64,000 nucleotides of DNA, taken from NCBI GenBank assembly GCA_916610825.1, contig OU744447.1, positions 14,181,751-14,245,750 on the forward strand. The letters are read 5' to 3'. Positions 32,557-45,800 of the stretch are shown here, piece after piece; position 1 is the first letter of the stretch, and every line of letters starts with the position of its first letter. This stretch comes from Haliclystus octoradiatus (Eukaryota > Cnidaria > Staurozoa > Stauromedusae > Haliclystidae). Both the position numbers and the translations under genes were made by a program. The notes under the pieces are model-generated. The model was not told where the DNA came from and made no database searches. It was given only the letters and a program-made list of their open reading frames with translations.

Positions 32557-34276
32557 CTGGCATCAGCAGATCGATTAACAAAGTGATCGCGCAGCAGATT
32601 CAACAATGTGTAGACACTGCTTGCTTATTTGAAACAAGACACGATATTAATATGTTATAACATCTAGTATAAGATCTACGTCAGTAGTAGTTTAATTGTC
32701 AAGTAAGGTTTACATTTAAATGCATTAGCCAATGACAGTTGTTGATTCACCTGTTCGAATATAGGATTTATGAAACCCATTATGATTAATTTTAGTTAAC
32801 TGCGCAGTCATATATATAGCATACAGTACGCATTTAATGAGAGCAGGAGGAGAGTTTCCACGGTACAGCGGAAAACTCATTTTCCTTGCCGAGAACGGTA
32901 CTTTGGAAGATGCCTCATTTTCCGGCCTCTGAAGATCTTTGAAAATTGACGGTCTATATATATTAAGCTTTTTATGCTCATATTATAACAATGCATATGT
33001 GGCCACTATAGAATATAATAAGCTTTCGTAATAATGCACTGACTTTGATGCCAATGCCATTAGAAACTGTTTAAAATCAAACCCAAGTCTCCACTTGCAG
33101 TTCATAAGTTCCGAATTTCCTCTGGGAATTTCCTATAGTGACATGCAGTATAACTTACTAATTCAAAAATTCCTTTTCAACTGCTGCATTTTTCATACAC
33201 AGAATGCTTTGATTTCACTAACATGATTACATGCACATTACATATTGCGCAGTATCGCCCCCTGCTCTCCTATGCCAGTATATTTTATGATGCCCCACGT
33301 TAAATATCCTGATCTATAGCGGAACCAACATAGACTCGCATATCATCTTCATTTTTTACCGCTCTTTGCTGCATATGCATTTTACATATTCAAAACTTGT
33401 ATGTTCTTGTGTGGCATCCTCAGCTACTACTTATATGCTCCCAACATGCGACTGTAGGAGAAGTTCCGCAGTGGATTACTGTGTTGCTGGATGCTGCTAT
33501 CATCTTTGATAACGTCTTTTTGTGAAGAAATTCACTTTATACTCATCACCATCATCATTTATTCAAAATCGGGTTCAAATGACGACGATAAATTTCAAAA
33601 AAATGTTTCACAATGACTGACGAATACAGTAAACTGATCATTACACACATACAGTACAGAGACACTATCACAAATGTGTTACAGTTACACGATTAAAGAA
33701 CTACATGTATGCGTAATAATTAAAAACGAGAATGATGGATGATAAGGAGGACCTAAGGAGAACCCGGTGTATATTTATCTGGATGGCACATACAACATCA
33801 TATGAATATGATAGCATCTACGGCCGTAACTACTGCAGTGCTTCTGACCAGGGAGTATTTGTCAATGTTACCCGACGAAATACCAATTTTGCCCGGAAAA
33901 AGGCGTGTCATTTGTCATTTATGAGCTTCAGTACTGCAATACCTTCAAAGTTGCGCACAATTTTCGTAATTTTCCGTCTCAAACTTGCCTGAAATTTGAC
34001 TAAAAGTTTTGATTGAGGGTGTTACACGAAATTTTGGGTAGTAGCAGTATTTATATAGAATCATTAAATTCTGAAGCGAACCTCATTGGAATTAAACCAC
34101 GCAAGCTCAATGTCATATGTTAGATCTGTTTTATTCTTTTATCAAGCAAGGCCTCTCCTAGCAAATCCAACGTCCGCAATAAACACCGGCAATTCCGGCA
34201 ATAAGGATTACGTGCAGCAAAACAATAGAGTTGGGCACTAGTTTGCTTGCTAGCGGTGATTCCCACAGCGCTCTCG
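32557..34276. other. Intergenic between lipase and phosphatase
   Basis: AT-rich. An 86-codon plus-strand ORF at 33732-33992 has no recognised family and no clear splice signals. I see no other feature. Confidence 0.35.
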
Positions 34277-34648
34277 GGGAGATCCCAGTTGGCTGGCTGA
34301 TATCAATCATCAAATGAAGAAGAAAAGCAGCTTAGGACGATTGGCCTCTTTGAGGTGGAATATTCAAATGGTTTCATCAATTAAAAGTATAGTTTAATGT
34401 TAAATTACAAGTTATTGGATTCATTCGTTTATTATTACATTGAAGGAGACCTATATTGAGAATTGTCTTATCCTAAAATTTCAACATTGCTAATTGCCAA
34501 GTAATTGTGGTTGAATGTCAACATAACATTCTTGTTATCTAGCCTGATAATCTCACGAAGGACACTCCATACACTTGGCAGATGTAATACTTTTTAAAAA
34601 CTCATTATTATTATAATACCTGATTGAATAATCATCAGCTCTGTTATA

Positions 34649-37600
34649 ATGCCTTTCTTACAACCAACTTATTGGTCGAGGAATACTATGGAAAATCTGA
34701 CTGTGTATTGTATCGTTGCCTTTGTTGCCATTTTCAGTCAAACGCAAGGTAAGCCCGCTCGAGAATAAATAACATAATTATTTTAAATGGATTAAGTTAG
34801 AGAACATCGCAATTTATTCTTAAGTTAATAAGTAAAACAAGTCAAATTATATTAATTTAACTGGTGCCTTTTATCATCTTGTTATCGTAATATAGTTGCT
34901 GCGAAAATCACTGTAACTCTGTCGAAATAGCAACCGCTTTCAATGTTGAGAGTTGTTGGACGTTGGCAAAAGATAAAATGGTTAGCCTAATAACTCTGTA
35001 GGGAATGTAGCTCATCTAACTATAATGCCTTTATCGTTGAAAATTTAATTTGCTTGGAAAAATGCCGTTATGTCTGATTTTCAGATTGATACTGGCTTGT
35101 TAGGAATCTTTAAATGTTGAATGAAAGCCACTGCTTTTTGATTTATTGATGAACGGTCCATTGTCTGTGCGGCCATTTTTAGATTCCTCAGAGAGTCCAT
35201 TTTGCATTCCTTGCTTTCTTTTCAATGTTATTCAAACAATTGCACATTAAAATCAGGTAGCCTCACTTGTCTCTTAGCAACAAACTAACAGGTTAGACAT
35301 ACCACACAGGCCAAAACAATACAATTTCATCATCATCATCATTGATGGTATCCCTACATGAATTAAGTCTATGCAATCCACAAACAACACATTCTGAGTA
35401 AAAACTTAGACGTGAACTTTGCTCTGATAGCACCAGAAGCAGCACGGAAGGAGAAAACGAGAATGCATCAGAAATTACGAGCCGCTCGGCAAGTAATTTT
35501 CACCTTCGAGAGTATTCTCCTGGAGTGACTCAAGTGGTGCTATGAGAGCATAGTTCACGGAAAGTGTAAACTATTTGATTTAGAACATAACCAGCCCCAA
35601 TTTGTGACTGTTTGTTACGCCTTTTCAGAGCATTTGTTGATATTACAATCCGTGATTAAGTATGTAATTCTCCTATTTCGTGACATCACAATATAAGAAG
35701 GCTGAGTCGAGATATGTACACTTGCCTTGAAATTTTGAATCAATTCAAAGCCGTGAGGAAAAAATTAAAATAGGCAAATTGATATTTCTCTTCTTGAAAT
35801 TAAAAGAATGGATGCTTAACATCGTTTTCTGACATAATCATGGATTTTTATCTGACTGGGAAAAGGAAAGGAAATGTGTCTTACCTATAATTTGAAGAAT
35901 TTCGTAAAAAGCTGTGAACGTGAAGAAAGACATAAAACAATGAAAGATTTATTGACTAAATGTTGCTAATTGCTTATTAATTACGCTTTGCATGCGATTT
36001 AAAAGAGTAGATTGCAGTGGCGGCTTGTAGTATAAATAGTTGGTGGGGCAGTAGGGTTGGTGAGGGTGTCAAAGGCCCCCAAATTGTTCTAGTACTATCT
36101 ATATTGTATTTAATCTAGCTTATAATCATTTTCTAATTGATTTTGTAAATGGCTGTATGTAAGTGGAATTACTGTTGTGGTAATTCTATGTATTTTCCTT
36201 TCGTATACAATTGATTTGATGCCAGTACAACATTGTCATGGATAGTTGTAAATGACGCTTCTCACTTCTGTGAATAAGGCAAATTGTGTTCTGCACCAAA
36301 ACGCTATTGTTTCGCCATAGTCTGTCATGCGCACTAAGTGTCAAAGCCTCGATAACAAAAGCATATTTGGGGCATAGAGAATTTTCCCTAAGAATGCCAG
36401 ACCATTGTCAGAAATAGAAAGGATATTGTGAACATTTTGAATGAGCTGCAATGACAACATGGTTATATAATAGGTGTCTAATGTCTATTCATTAGGCAAA
36501 GGGATTTGTCTATAGAATCTGGCATGTGTCCTCGCAAAATAAAAATGGTTTGGCTGAAAATATTAGTTGTATACTAATACTAATATCTTATTTATAACAA
36601 AATTGGAGATTTATTTTGTTTTACAAGCTAAACAGTTACAAACTTGAAAAGAAGTAATTTACAAAATTTATTGATGGGTCGTTGCCCCGGTTGCCCCACT
36701 GTTAGAGCCACTACTGGCAGATTATTGATTTTATTTCAAATTTTTTAGAATGTTGCTAACCTACCTACAGCTTAGCCTGCATGCAGACAGACTTTTCCTC
36801 CGTATAATCCGTCTGCGTATTGGCGCCGAGTATCACATACTAAGTGTTTGTACTGAATTCATGTTGAATAAAATGTTCACCTAGTGTGGTTTCCTGTTAT
36901 TACTCAATTTCCTTTATTTTAAAATACTGGCCAATTGTTCATATATTTTATTAGCCAATCACAATTTACTGCCAAGAAAATGGCAGTGTAAAGAACAATC
37001 GGTACTCTAAATTTGGCGCTAATGCGCATACGGACTATACGAAGAAAAAGTCTGTCTGCATGCAGGCCACCTATAGCTAGGAACTTGCGAAAATTGGCCA
37101 TTAAAAGATGGGGGATGTATTAATGAAATGAAATTATGTTATGTTGTGTTTCCACAATTATAAATTCAGTAAAAATTTGGCAAATTGTTTTTGAATTGTT
37201 AATTTGTGCAAAATATTTCGATACACTTTGAACATGTTTGTTTCCTGGCTCAGATATTTCTCCTGCAAGCCATTTGATTTATTTTGAACAACTGGGAAAC
37301 TGCATAAACAGTAACTCAATTAAATTATAATGACTGTACAAATAGTCACTGTATTCGCTTTTTATTACTTTCTAGTTAATGCCATGTTTAAATAATTATT
37401 GATTGTTTGGTGTTTTCATAAATTTCTTGAAATCGACGGGGTCAAGCTCGGTTGTGGAGAAATGGCGTTATTGGTGTTAACCAATCAAATTGCAAGAATG
37501 AATCGTAGCAGATCCTCATTATGTTCTAAAAACTTTTGCTAAATGATTTATGTGCTTATCGCTGATGTGGTTGTTGTTAATTTTTGTGTCAAGCTTGGGT

Positions 37601-40600
37601 TGAAATCCTAAAATTCAACAAAATGGCATTGAGTTTTGCTTTGATATTATATTAAGGAGACAATAATACATTGTTAGACAATAATACAGGGAGGAACCCA
37701 GGAGAAGACAACAGAAATCACAACCGAGTGGCATGACAACGGCCGCAAGAAACAGGTTTCAAATTAGGCTGGATTGCGTTAAATTTCTGAAAAAAATAAT
37801 GAGGTATGCAGGCACGCATGTTGGCGACACGGTACAACCGTGCCAATTTCTGATTTAACTAATCCTACACAACTCCCTCTAACGAAGATTTCTTACAAGA
37901 CAGTGACTTTTGCTGTGTTAAAAACAAGTTCTACACCTAAAAACATTCAAAATGCCGGACCATGGAATTCAATATCAGCCCTGTCAGATGTGAAACTAAA
38001 TCAAATCACAAGCATTTGCACCATTAAACACTGTAACACAAATTGAAGGTTGTCTGTGAGCAACACAATTTTTCATGATTTAAATAAAGGTTTTAATTTA
38101 ATTTCAGCTTCTGCACCAGAAATCAAATGGCACTACGACAACACATCTCCAAACACATATTTCAATATCAGTTGTCATGGCAATAGCCCTGGAAAAATGA
38201 TTGCCAAATGGTCATCTGCATTATTCAATGTCTCAACCTATAACCAATATGATAATACATTGACATCAAACTCTTCATCGCTTGATTTGATATCAACATT
38301 AGCTATTAAAATAGAATTTGACAAACTTTTAGAAAGTGGATACTGTCAGATCAGTAGGAATGAAAACAATGTTATGACATGTCCATTTGAAGCAACTTGC
38401 TACATGACATCTGTTCACAATGATACAGCTGATGGTACATACTCCACTACATCAAATATTTTATTGAAATGGCAGATACCTACATTGCCGGCCATAGAAG
38501 TCACACGTAAAGCAACATCTACTTGTGCTTTTACATGGCCCGAAATCAAAGCGGATGCTAGTGATTACATTCCAATTGCTTTATTCTCATTGAAAATAGA
38601 TTTACATCAAAACACAAAGCATTTACGTAGAAATACACTTTCAATTGATAGCAAAGGTTTTCAGTACCGTGATTTGACACCGTATACATTATATAATATC
38701 TCTCTTCATATGATACTTGATTTTAATGGTGATGTATGGCAATCTCAATCAAAGTTTGCTATAGTTCGTACCTTGGCTTTAGGTAAGATATTTTAATGAT
38801 ACTTTGATACTAAATTACAATCCATTTTAAACTTTTTAATACAGTGTAGCCCACTTAAGAGTGCACATCAAAATTGCCAACGATTTGCATTGCATTTATT
38901 CAAATTTGCACTTATCTCAAATTGTTTATAAAAGATTTGACAAGAAAATAGTTGATAGGGTTTCAGATTCAGGTTGCAGAAAATCCTGAATTTCACTTAA
39001 ACAGGTTACACTGTAATATCTATATCCAGGAAGTACTTTCATGTGATTATTACAGTCAAACCTGTTATAACAGTCACCTCTATACAACAGCCACCTGTCC
39101 ATAGTGGTCACTCCTGCAATGTCTAAAATAGTATTTTCTATTGAACCAAACCTGTATATAAGGCCACCTGTCTATAATGATCAATTTATCTACCTCTCGT
39201 AGCTGGCTGTTATATACAGGTTTCACTGTACCATGTTCATAAATTTGACATATTTTTACTTTTGAACATTTTATCAACATGTCACGCTACTTGGAAAGGC
39301 GACCCTGGCAATGACATAGACATACTGTACTATGTTTGCAATGATTAGTAATTGTTACAATCTGTATTCGATTTCAGTTCCGAGAACATCCCCTTCATTT
39401 GTTGATGGCCTTGAAACTGGAATTGACTTTGTTGTTGCCAAATGGCAGGTACGTCATCAAGTAAATTGAATTCAATATTAATATCTCTATTCAATAATAA
39501 TTGTGCCAAACCATGTAGGTAACAGCCAACATCTGATAGCTTACATGATGAGATCGGCATATCAAACAACTCACTCTGTAGCAAGTCAAATCAAATTATT
39601 GTGAATAGCAAAGAAGATCTTTATTTTTGTAGAACTGTTTATTGTGTAGAGCAATTATTTAAAAAAAATTTTTTACGTAACGTAACATGGAATTGTTTCT
39701 GGAATTATAAATCCAATTTGTGAACAAACTACACTGTTTTTGTGTATCTATCCATTTGTCACTGGTTAGTACAGTAATTCTATTTTGTTGCATTTTTAAT
39801 TAAGGGGAATCACGGATGATAAACAAACTCTCTAAATTTGATGTTGAAATACTGTAAGATTCTGAAGGGGTATCAAAGGTTTTGAACTTGAACTCAATTT
39901 TTATGAAATTAATTCAAAATAAAACCAAGTTTGAAATGTAACACTGGTAATTATAAAAATAATGTTTCAGGATACACCATTACCAGTACAGAATGGGATG
40001 TTAGCATCAGTTCACTTGAGTTATGAACGACTTACCTATGGCGAAAAAAATCTTGAAGATTTGGGCTTACCTGGCCATTCAATGAATACAGTTGTTGATG
40101 CAACGAAAGGCACTGTTCTTGTGTTATCTAATCTGTTACCATGGTCACAATATATACTCACTCTCAAAGCATGTAATGATGATGGCTTTTGTGACTCGAA
40201 GGGGTCACAAACAACTGTGAATACCAAAGAAGGAGGTATAAATCTTACTACATAGTACAATTACTTACATAGTACAATCAGTGCAATTCAGCTGAAATAC
40301 AATTGAACTGAAATGATTTGTTGTCAAATCGTTGTTGCTAAGTTCACTGTAATTATGTGGACAAAGTAGAATTTCTTAGAAGTACCTTTACTAGAAGACG
40401 TAATGGCACTACCAACACCAAAACCATGAAAATGCCATGAAAGTGTTGTGAAAATATCATAAAAATGTAAAATAATGAAAATCATAAATTATGTAAGCCA
40501 TGAAAACATCCATATTCACGATATTAAAATATTAAAATGGGAAATTTTACGATTTTTTTCATTGTTTTAATGTCAGTGGTATGGTGAACTGTAAATACAA

Positions 40601-41965
40601 GTATGATGTAATGGTAACAGTAAATTTGATGAGTTAATAACACATTATATTGTCTGAAATATGCAAAGTGTCAAGATACATTTTCAATCATGACAATATG
40701 CAAAATTTAAATAAGTAGTCAGAGTTCGCAATAACCTAGTTTCATATAATTGTATCTGTGTCTTGACTGGGAAAAGGTAACAGAGTAAAAACAATGCCAT
40801 GCACAATCAATTACAAATTGCACCTAACCACATGATTTTAATCTAATTAATTATCTGTCATTAAATCCTTTCTTATGTTTTAAAATTTAGTGCCATCTGG
40901 TGTACCACTCAATTTAACACTTGTTCATTCTGGTTCCAATTACATAAAGATCTCCTACACATCGCCTGTGTTCCTTGAAAGAAATGGCAACATTATTGGT
41001 TTCAAATATAGAATTGGGAGCTTTTCTGGTGGAGAAGACGCTTCTTATCGACCAAAGCGAGATGTCTCTAGTTTTGAGATGGAGAAAACTTTTAATGATC
41101 TTCAGCCATATTCTTATTTCAATATCAGTGTGGCTGCCGAAACAATGGCTGGAGTGGGACCTTATTCACCTACATTAAATGTGAAAACGCTTGAAGGATG
41201 TATGTATTTTGTATAATTGTATATGTATACAGCTGAATCCGTCAATAACGGTATCCAAGGGAGACAAACTATTTTACCAACTTTTGCAGAATCTGTTATC
41301 AGGGGAATATTCAGCAAAGCTTGACTGTAAATTAATCAGTATCAGGCATTTTTGCTTACTGTTATTTAGATAATACCGTTAAAGCCGGAACTGTTTGTAA
41401 AGGATTCTACTGTATTTATGAAATTATCAAATTTTCCCTTAAAATGTGATTTGTTGAAGCCACTTTGGGCTATACAAATTGGAGTCTATGGGCACCATTA
41501 AGTTAAATTGCTTTTCATATAATTTTTCTGCTTTTAGGCTAGAAGAGTAAAATACTTTGTGAAATATTTTAAAAAGGTGTATTTGATTATTTCATAAATG
41601 CGATATGGAAATTATTGTACATGATTCTATCTGAGGCATCCAAAATTTGCCACATCGGCATATGATTCTATATCACTGATTGTGGTGACTGCCATCTATG
41701 TATGTATGATGTTGATAGTAGATAATCTTGTTGTCTTTCCGCAGCACCATCTATGCCTATTCATTCAACATTAATGCGTCTACCAAGCGATATGTCATGT
41801 ATGCTGCAATGGGAGAAACCAATCACTCCAAATGGTATTATAAGTGGCTACGTCATCAAATCATTTTGTAATGATCAACCGTATGATGAAACAGAAGTTT
41901 CTGCTGACAGATTCACATTGACATCCGGCCTTAATTGCAATGCATCAAGCTGTATTTCCTTTCAG
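34649..41965 (+). CDS. Redundant 5' part of the receptor phosphatase gene (exons 1-6)
   Basis: Exons at 34649-34748, 38108-38782, 39378-39448, 39971-40235, 40891-41199 and 41745-41965 encode the signal peptide and most of the fibronectin III ectodomain. They match, as far as I compared, exons 1-6 of the full gene at 43210-57556. No membrane or phosphatase exons follow before the gap. If the duplication were real this would be a truncated gene. I judge it an unmerged contig end. Confidence 0.85.
36015..36716. mobile_element. hAT-like MITE in phosphatase intron 1 (also 44576-45277)
   Basis: Termini CAGTGGCGGC and 'gagccactactg' are inverted, followed by 'tggggca' on both sides. The flanks GTAGATTG and GCAGATTA could be a decayed 8-bp duplication. 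No transposase. The second copy reflects the segment duplication, not transposition. Confidence 0.6.
36775..37067. mobile_element. TIR element in phosphatase intron 1 (also 45336-45628)
   Basis: Inverted ends of about 50 bp start GCCTGCATGCAGACAGACTT and pair with the right end. 293 bp in total, non-coding. Confidence 0.75.
38842..39013. mobile_element. pogo/Tigger-like MITE, family A (also 47403-47574)
   Basis: TA-flanked ends CAGTGTAGCCCACTTAAG and 'cttaaacaggttacactg'. A relative with ends CAGTATACCCTCTTAAG lies at 42059-42226, with its duplicate at about 50620-50787. The TA duplication and CAGT termini suit Tc1/mariner-superfamily pogo elements. Confidence 0.65.
39053..39228. mobile_element. 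pogo/Tigger-like MITE, family B (also 47614-47789)
   Basis: TA-flanked ends CAGTCAAACCTGTTATAA and 'tatacaggtttcactg'. Relatives occur at 51983-52163 (inverted orientation, right end eroded) and 53130-53237 (internally shortened). Four intronic copies in one gene show local abundance. Confidence 0.7.
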
Positions 41966-42058
41966 GTATGAGTAATTAATATAATTCATCATTTAAATTT
42001 GTCATTTTCAATTCAATTTCATTTTGAAGTGACAAGTAATGAATTTTATTTGCTTATA

Positions 42059-42226
42059 CAGTATACCCTCTTAAGTGAAAGTAAGAATTGCCAACGATTT
42101 CAGTTGCATTTGTCCGAAATTGCTTAGCAAACATTTGACCAGAAGATAGTTTATAGGTTTTCAGATTCAGGCTGCAGATAAGCGGGAATTTCACTTATCC
42201 GAATTGCACTTAAGCGGGTTACACTG
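42059..42226. mobile_element. pogo/Tigger-like MITE, family A, second member
   Basis: 168 bp, TA-flanked, ends CAGTATACCCTCTTAAG and 'cttaagcgggttacactg'. It lies in the intron after exon 6 and shares the internal 'attgccaacgattt' and 'ttcagattcagg' with the element at 38842. Confidence 0.65.
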
Positions 42227-42637
42227 TAATAGAAACCCCTTAACTAATTGAATTCATTATTTGAATACGGTAGTGTCATCTAAATGATTCCAATCCTTTC
42301 TCATTTGAAATTAATGTGATACATGAAGTTAGAATGAGAGTCAAGAATGAAAATGAAGAATTATGCACTGGACCGAGAACTGGTGTGGAACAATCCCACA
42401 ATTATCATTATTATTTTTATATTATATGATACTGTAAGTTATTAATGTTAGGTGCTAATACAGTACAATACAACATCAATGATAACTTGCATTTAGATTT
42501 CAATATCATTAACGAAAGAAGGTATAACTACCTCTTGTGAAGAAGGCTGTGTATGGTTAAACTGTGTTATCAGCGAATAAATTTGATTGCATTAATACAT
42601 TAGCTCAGTTCATATATTTTAGCATAACTCCACTTTC

Positions 42638-42837
42638 NNNNNNNNNNNNNNNNNNNNNNNNNNNNNNNNNNNNNNNNNNNNNNNNNNNNNNNNNNNNNNN
42701 NNNNNNNNNNNNNNNNNNNNNNNNNNNNNNNNNNNNNNNNNNNNNNNNNNNNNNNNNNNNNNNNNNNNNNNNNNNNNNNNNNNNNNNNNNNNNNNNNNNN
42801 NNNNNNNNNNNNNNNNNNNNNNNNNNNNNNNNNNNNN
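42638..42837. other. Assembly gap, exactly 200 N
   Basis: The round length indicates a scaffold gap of arbitrary size. It separates the two copies of the duplicated segment. Confidence 0.98.
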
Positions 42838-45800
42838 GGAGATCCCAGTTGGCTGGCTGATATCAATCATCAAATGAAGAAGAAAAGCAGCTTAGGACGA
42901 TTGGCCTCTTTGAGGTGGAATATTCAAATGGTTTCATCAATTAAAAGTATAGTTTAATGTTAAATTACAAGTTATTGGATTCATTCGTTTATTATTACAT
43001 TGAAGGAGACCTATATTGAGAATTGTCTTATCCTAAAATTTCAACATTGCTAATTGCCAAGTAATTGTGGCTTGAATGTCAACATAACATTCTTGTTATC
43101 TAGCCTGATAATCTCACGAAGGACACTCCATACACTTGGCAGATGTAATACTTTTTAAAAACTCATTATTATTATAATACCTGATTGAATAATCATCAGC
43201 TCTGTTATAATGCCTTTCTTACAACCAACTTATTGGTCGAGGAATACTATGGAAAATCTGACTGTGTATTGTATCGTTGCCTTTGTTGCCATTTTCAGTC
43301 AAACGCAAGGTAAGCCCGCTCGAGAATAAATAACATAATTATTTTAAATGGATTAAGTTAGAGAACATCGCAATTTATTCTTAAGTTAATAAGTAAAACA
43401 AGTCAAATTATATTAATTTAACTGGTGCCTTTTATCATCTTGTTATCGTAATATAGTTGCTGCGAAAATCACTGTAACTCTGTCGAAATAGCAACCGCTT
43501 TCAATGTTGAGAGTTGTTGGACGTTGGCAAAAGATAAAATGGTTAGCCTAATAACTCTGTAGGGAATGTAGCTCATCTAACTATAATGCCTTTATCGTTG
43601 AAAATTTAATTTGCTTGGAAAAATGCCGTTATGTCTGATTTTCAGATTGATACTGGCTTGTTAGGAATCTTTAAATGTTGAATGAAAGCCACTGCTTTTT
43701 GATTTATTGATGAACGGTCCATTGTCTGTGCGGCCATTTTTAGATTCCTCAGAGAGTCCATTTTGCATTCCTTGCTTTCTTTTCAATGTTATTCAAACAA
43801 TTGCACATTAAAATCAGGTAGCCTCACTTGTCTCTTAGCAACAAACTAACAGGTTAGACATACCACACAGGCCAAAACAATACAATTTCATCATCATCAT
43901 CATTGATGGTATCCCTACATGAATTAAGTCTATGCAATCCACAAACAACACATTCTGAGTAAAAACTTAGACGTGAACTTTGCTCTGATAGCACCAGAAG
44001 CAGCACGGAAGGAGAAAACGAGAATGCATCAGAAATTACGAGCCGCTCGGCAAGTAATTTTCACCTTCGAGAGTATTCTCCTGGAGTGACTCAAGTGGTG
44101 CTATGAGAGCATAGTTCACGGAAAGTGTAAACTATTTGATTTAGAACATAACCAGCCCCAATTTGTGACTGTTTGTTACGCCTTTTCAGAGCATTTGTTG
44201 ATATTACAATCCGTGATTAAGTATGTAATTCTCCTATTTCGTGACATCACAATATAAGAAGGCTGAGTCGAGATATGTACACTTGCCTTGAAATTTTGAA
44301 TCAATTCAAAGCCGTGAGGAAAAAATTAAAATAGGCAAATTGATATTTCTCTTCTTGAAATTAAAAGAATGGATGCTTAACATCGTTTTCTGACATAATC
44401 ATGGATTTTTATCTGACTGGGAAAAGGAAAGGAAATGTGTCTTACCTATAATTTGAAGAATTTCGTAAAAAGCTGTGAACGTGAAGAAAGACATAAAACA
44501 ATGAAAGATTTATTGACTAAATGTTGCTAATTGCTTATTAATTACGCTTTGCATGCGATTTAAAAGAGTAGATTGCAGTGGCGGCTTGTAGTATAAATAG
44601 TTGGTGGGGCAGTAGGGTTGGTGAGGGTGTCAAAGGCCCCCAAATTGTTCTAGTACTATCTATATTGTATTTAATCTAGCTTATAATCATTTTCTAATTG
44701 ATTTTGTAAATGGCTGTATGTAAGTGGAATTACTGTTGTGGTAATTCTATGTATTTTCCTTTCGTATACAATTGATTTGATGCCAGTACAACATTGTCAT
44801 GGATAGTTGTAAATGACGCTTCTCACTTCTGTGAATAAGGCAAATTGTGTTCTGCACCAAAACGCTATTGTTTCGCCATAGTCTGTCATGCGCACTAAGT
44901 GTCAAAGCCTCGATAACAAAAGCATATTTGGGGCATAGAGAATTTTCCCTAAGAATGCCAGACCATTGTCAGAAATAGAAAGGATATTGTGAACATTTTG
45001 AATGAGCTGCAATGACAACATGGTTATATAATAGGTGTCTAATGTCTATTCATTAGGCAAAGGGATTTGTCTATAGAATCTGGCATGTGTCCTCGCAAAA
45101 TAAAAATGGTTTGGCTGAAAATATTAGTTGTATACTAATACTAATATCTTATTTATAACAAAATTGGAGATTTATTTTGTTTTACAAGCTAAACAGTTAC
45201 AAACTTGAAAAGAAGTAATTTACAAAATTTATTGATGGGTCGTTGCCCCGGTTGCCCCACTGTTAGAGCCACTACTGGCAGATTATTGATTTTATTTCAA
45301 ATTTTTTAGAATGTTGCTAACCTACCTACAGCTTAGCCTGCATGCAGACAGACTTTTCCTCCGTATAATCCGTCTGCGTATTGGCGCCGAGTATCACATA
45401 CTAAGTGTTTGTACTGAATTCATGTTGAATAAAATGTTCACCTAGTGTGGTTTCCTGTTATTACTCAATTTCCTTTATTTTAAAATACTGGCCAATTGTT
45501 CATATATTTTATTAGCCAATCACAATTTACTGCCAAGAAAATGGCAGTGTAAAGAACAATCGGTACTCTAAATTTGGCGCTAATGCGCATACGGACTATA
45601 CGAAGAAAAAGTCTGTCTGCATGCAGGCCACCTATAGCTAGGAACTTGCGAAAATTGGCCATTAAAAGATGGGGGATGTATTAATGAAATGAAATTATGT
45701 TATGTTGTGTTTCCACAATTATAAATTCAGTAAAAATTTGGCAAATTGTTTTTGAATTGTTAATTTGTGCAAAATATTTCGATACACTTTGAACATGTTT

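Larger units (their letters stand above)
34277..42637. repeat. First copy of an 8.36-kb near-identical duplicated segment
   Basis: It matches 42838-51198 at an offset of 8560-8561 bases, introns and transposons included. The only differences I noticed are a 1-base indel near 34510 and a small cluster with a net 6-base length change near 42535-42550. It ends precisely at the N gap. See findings for why this looks like an assembly artefact. Confidence 0.9.

Noticed and set aside
34649-41965. A second, truncated phosphatase paralogue
   Set aside because: Near-identity through introns and the exact coincidence with the N gap point to an unmerged contig overlap.
42564-42873. ORFs spanning the N run
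   Set aside because: They are open only because the gap contains no stops.
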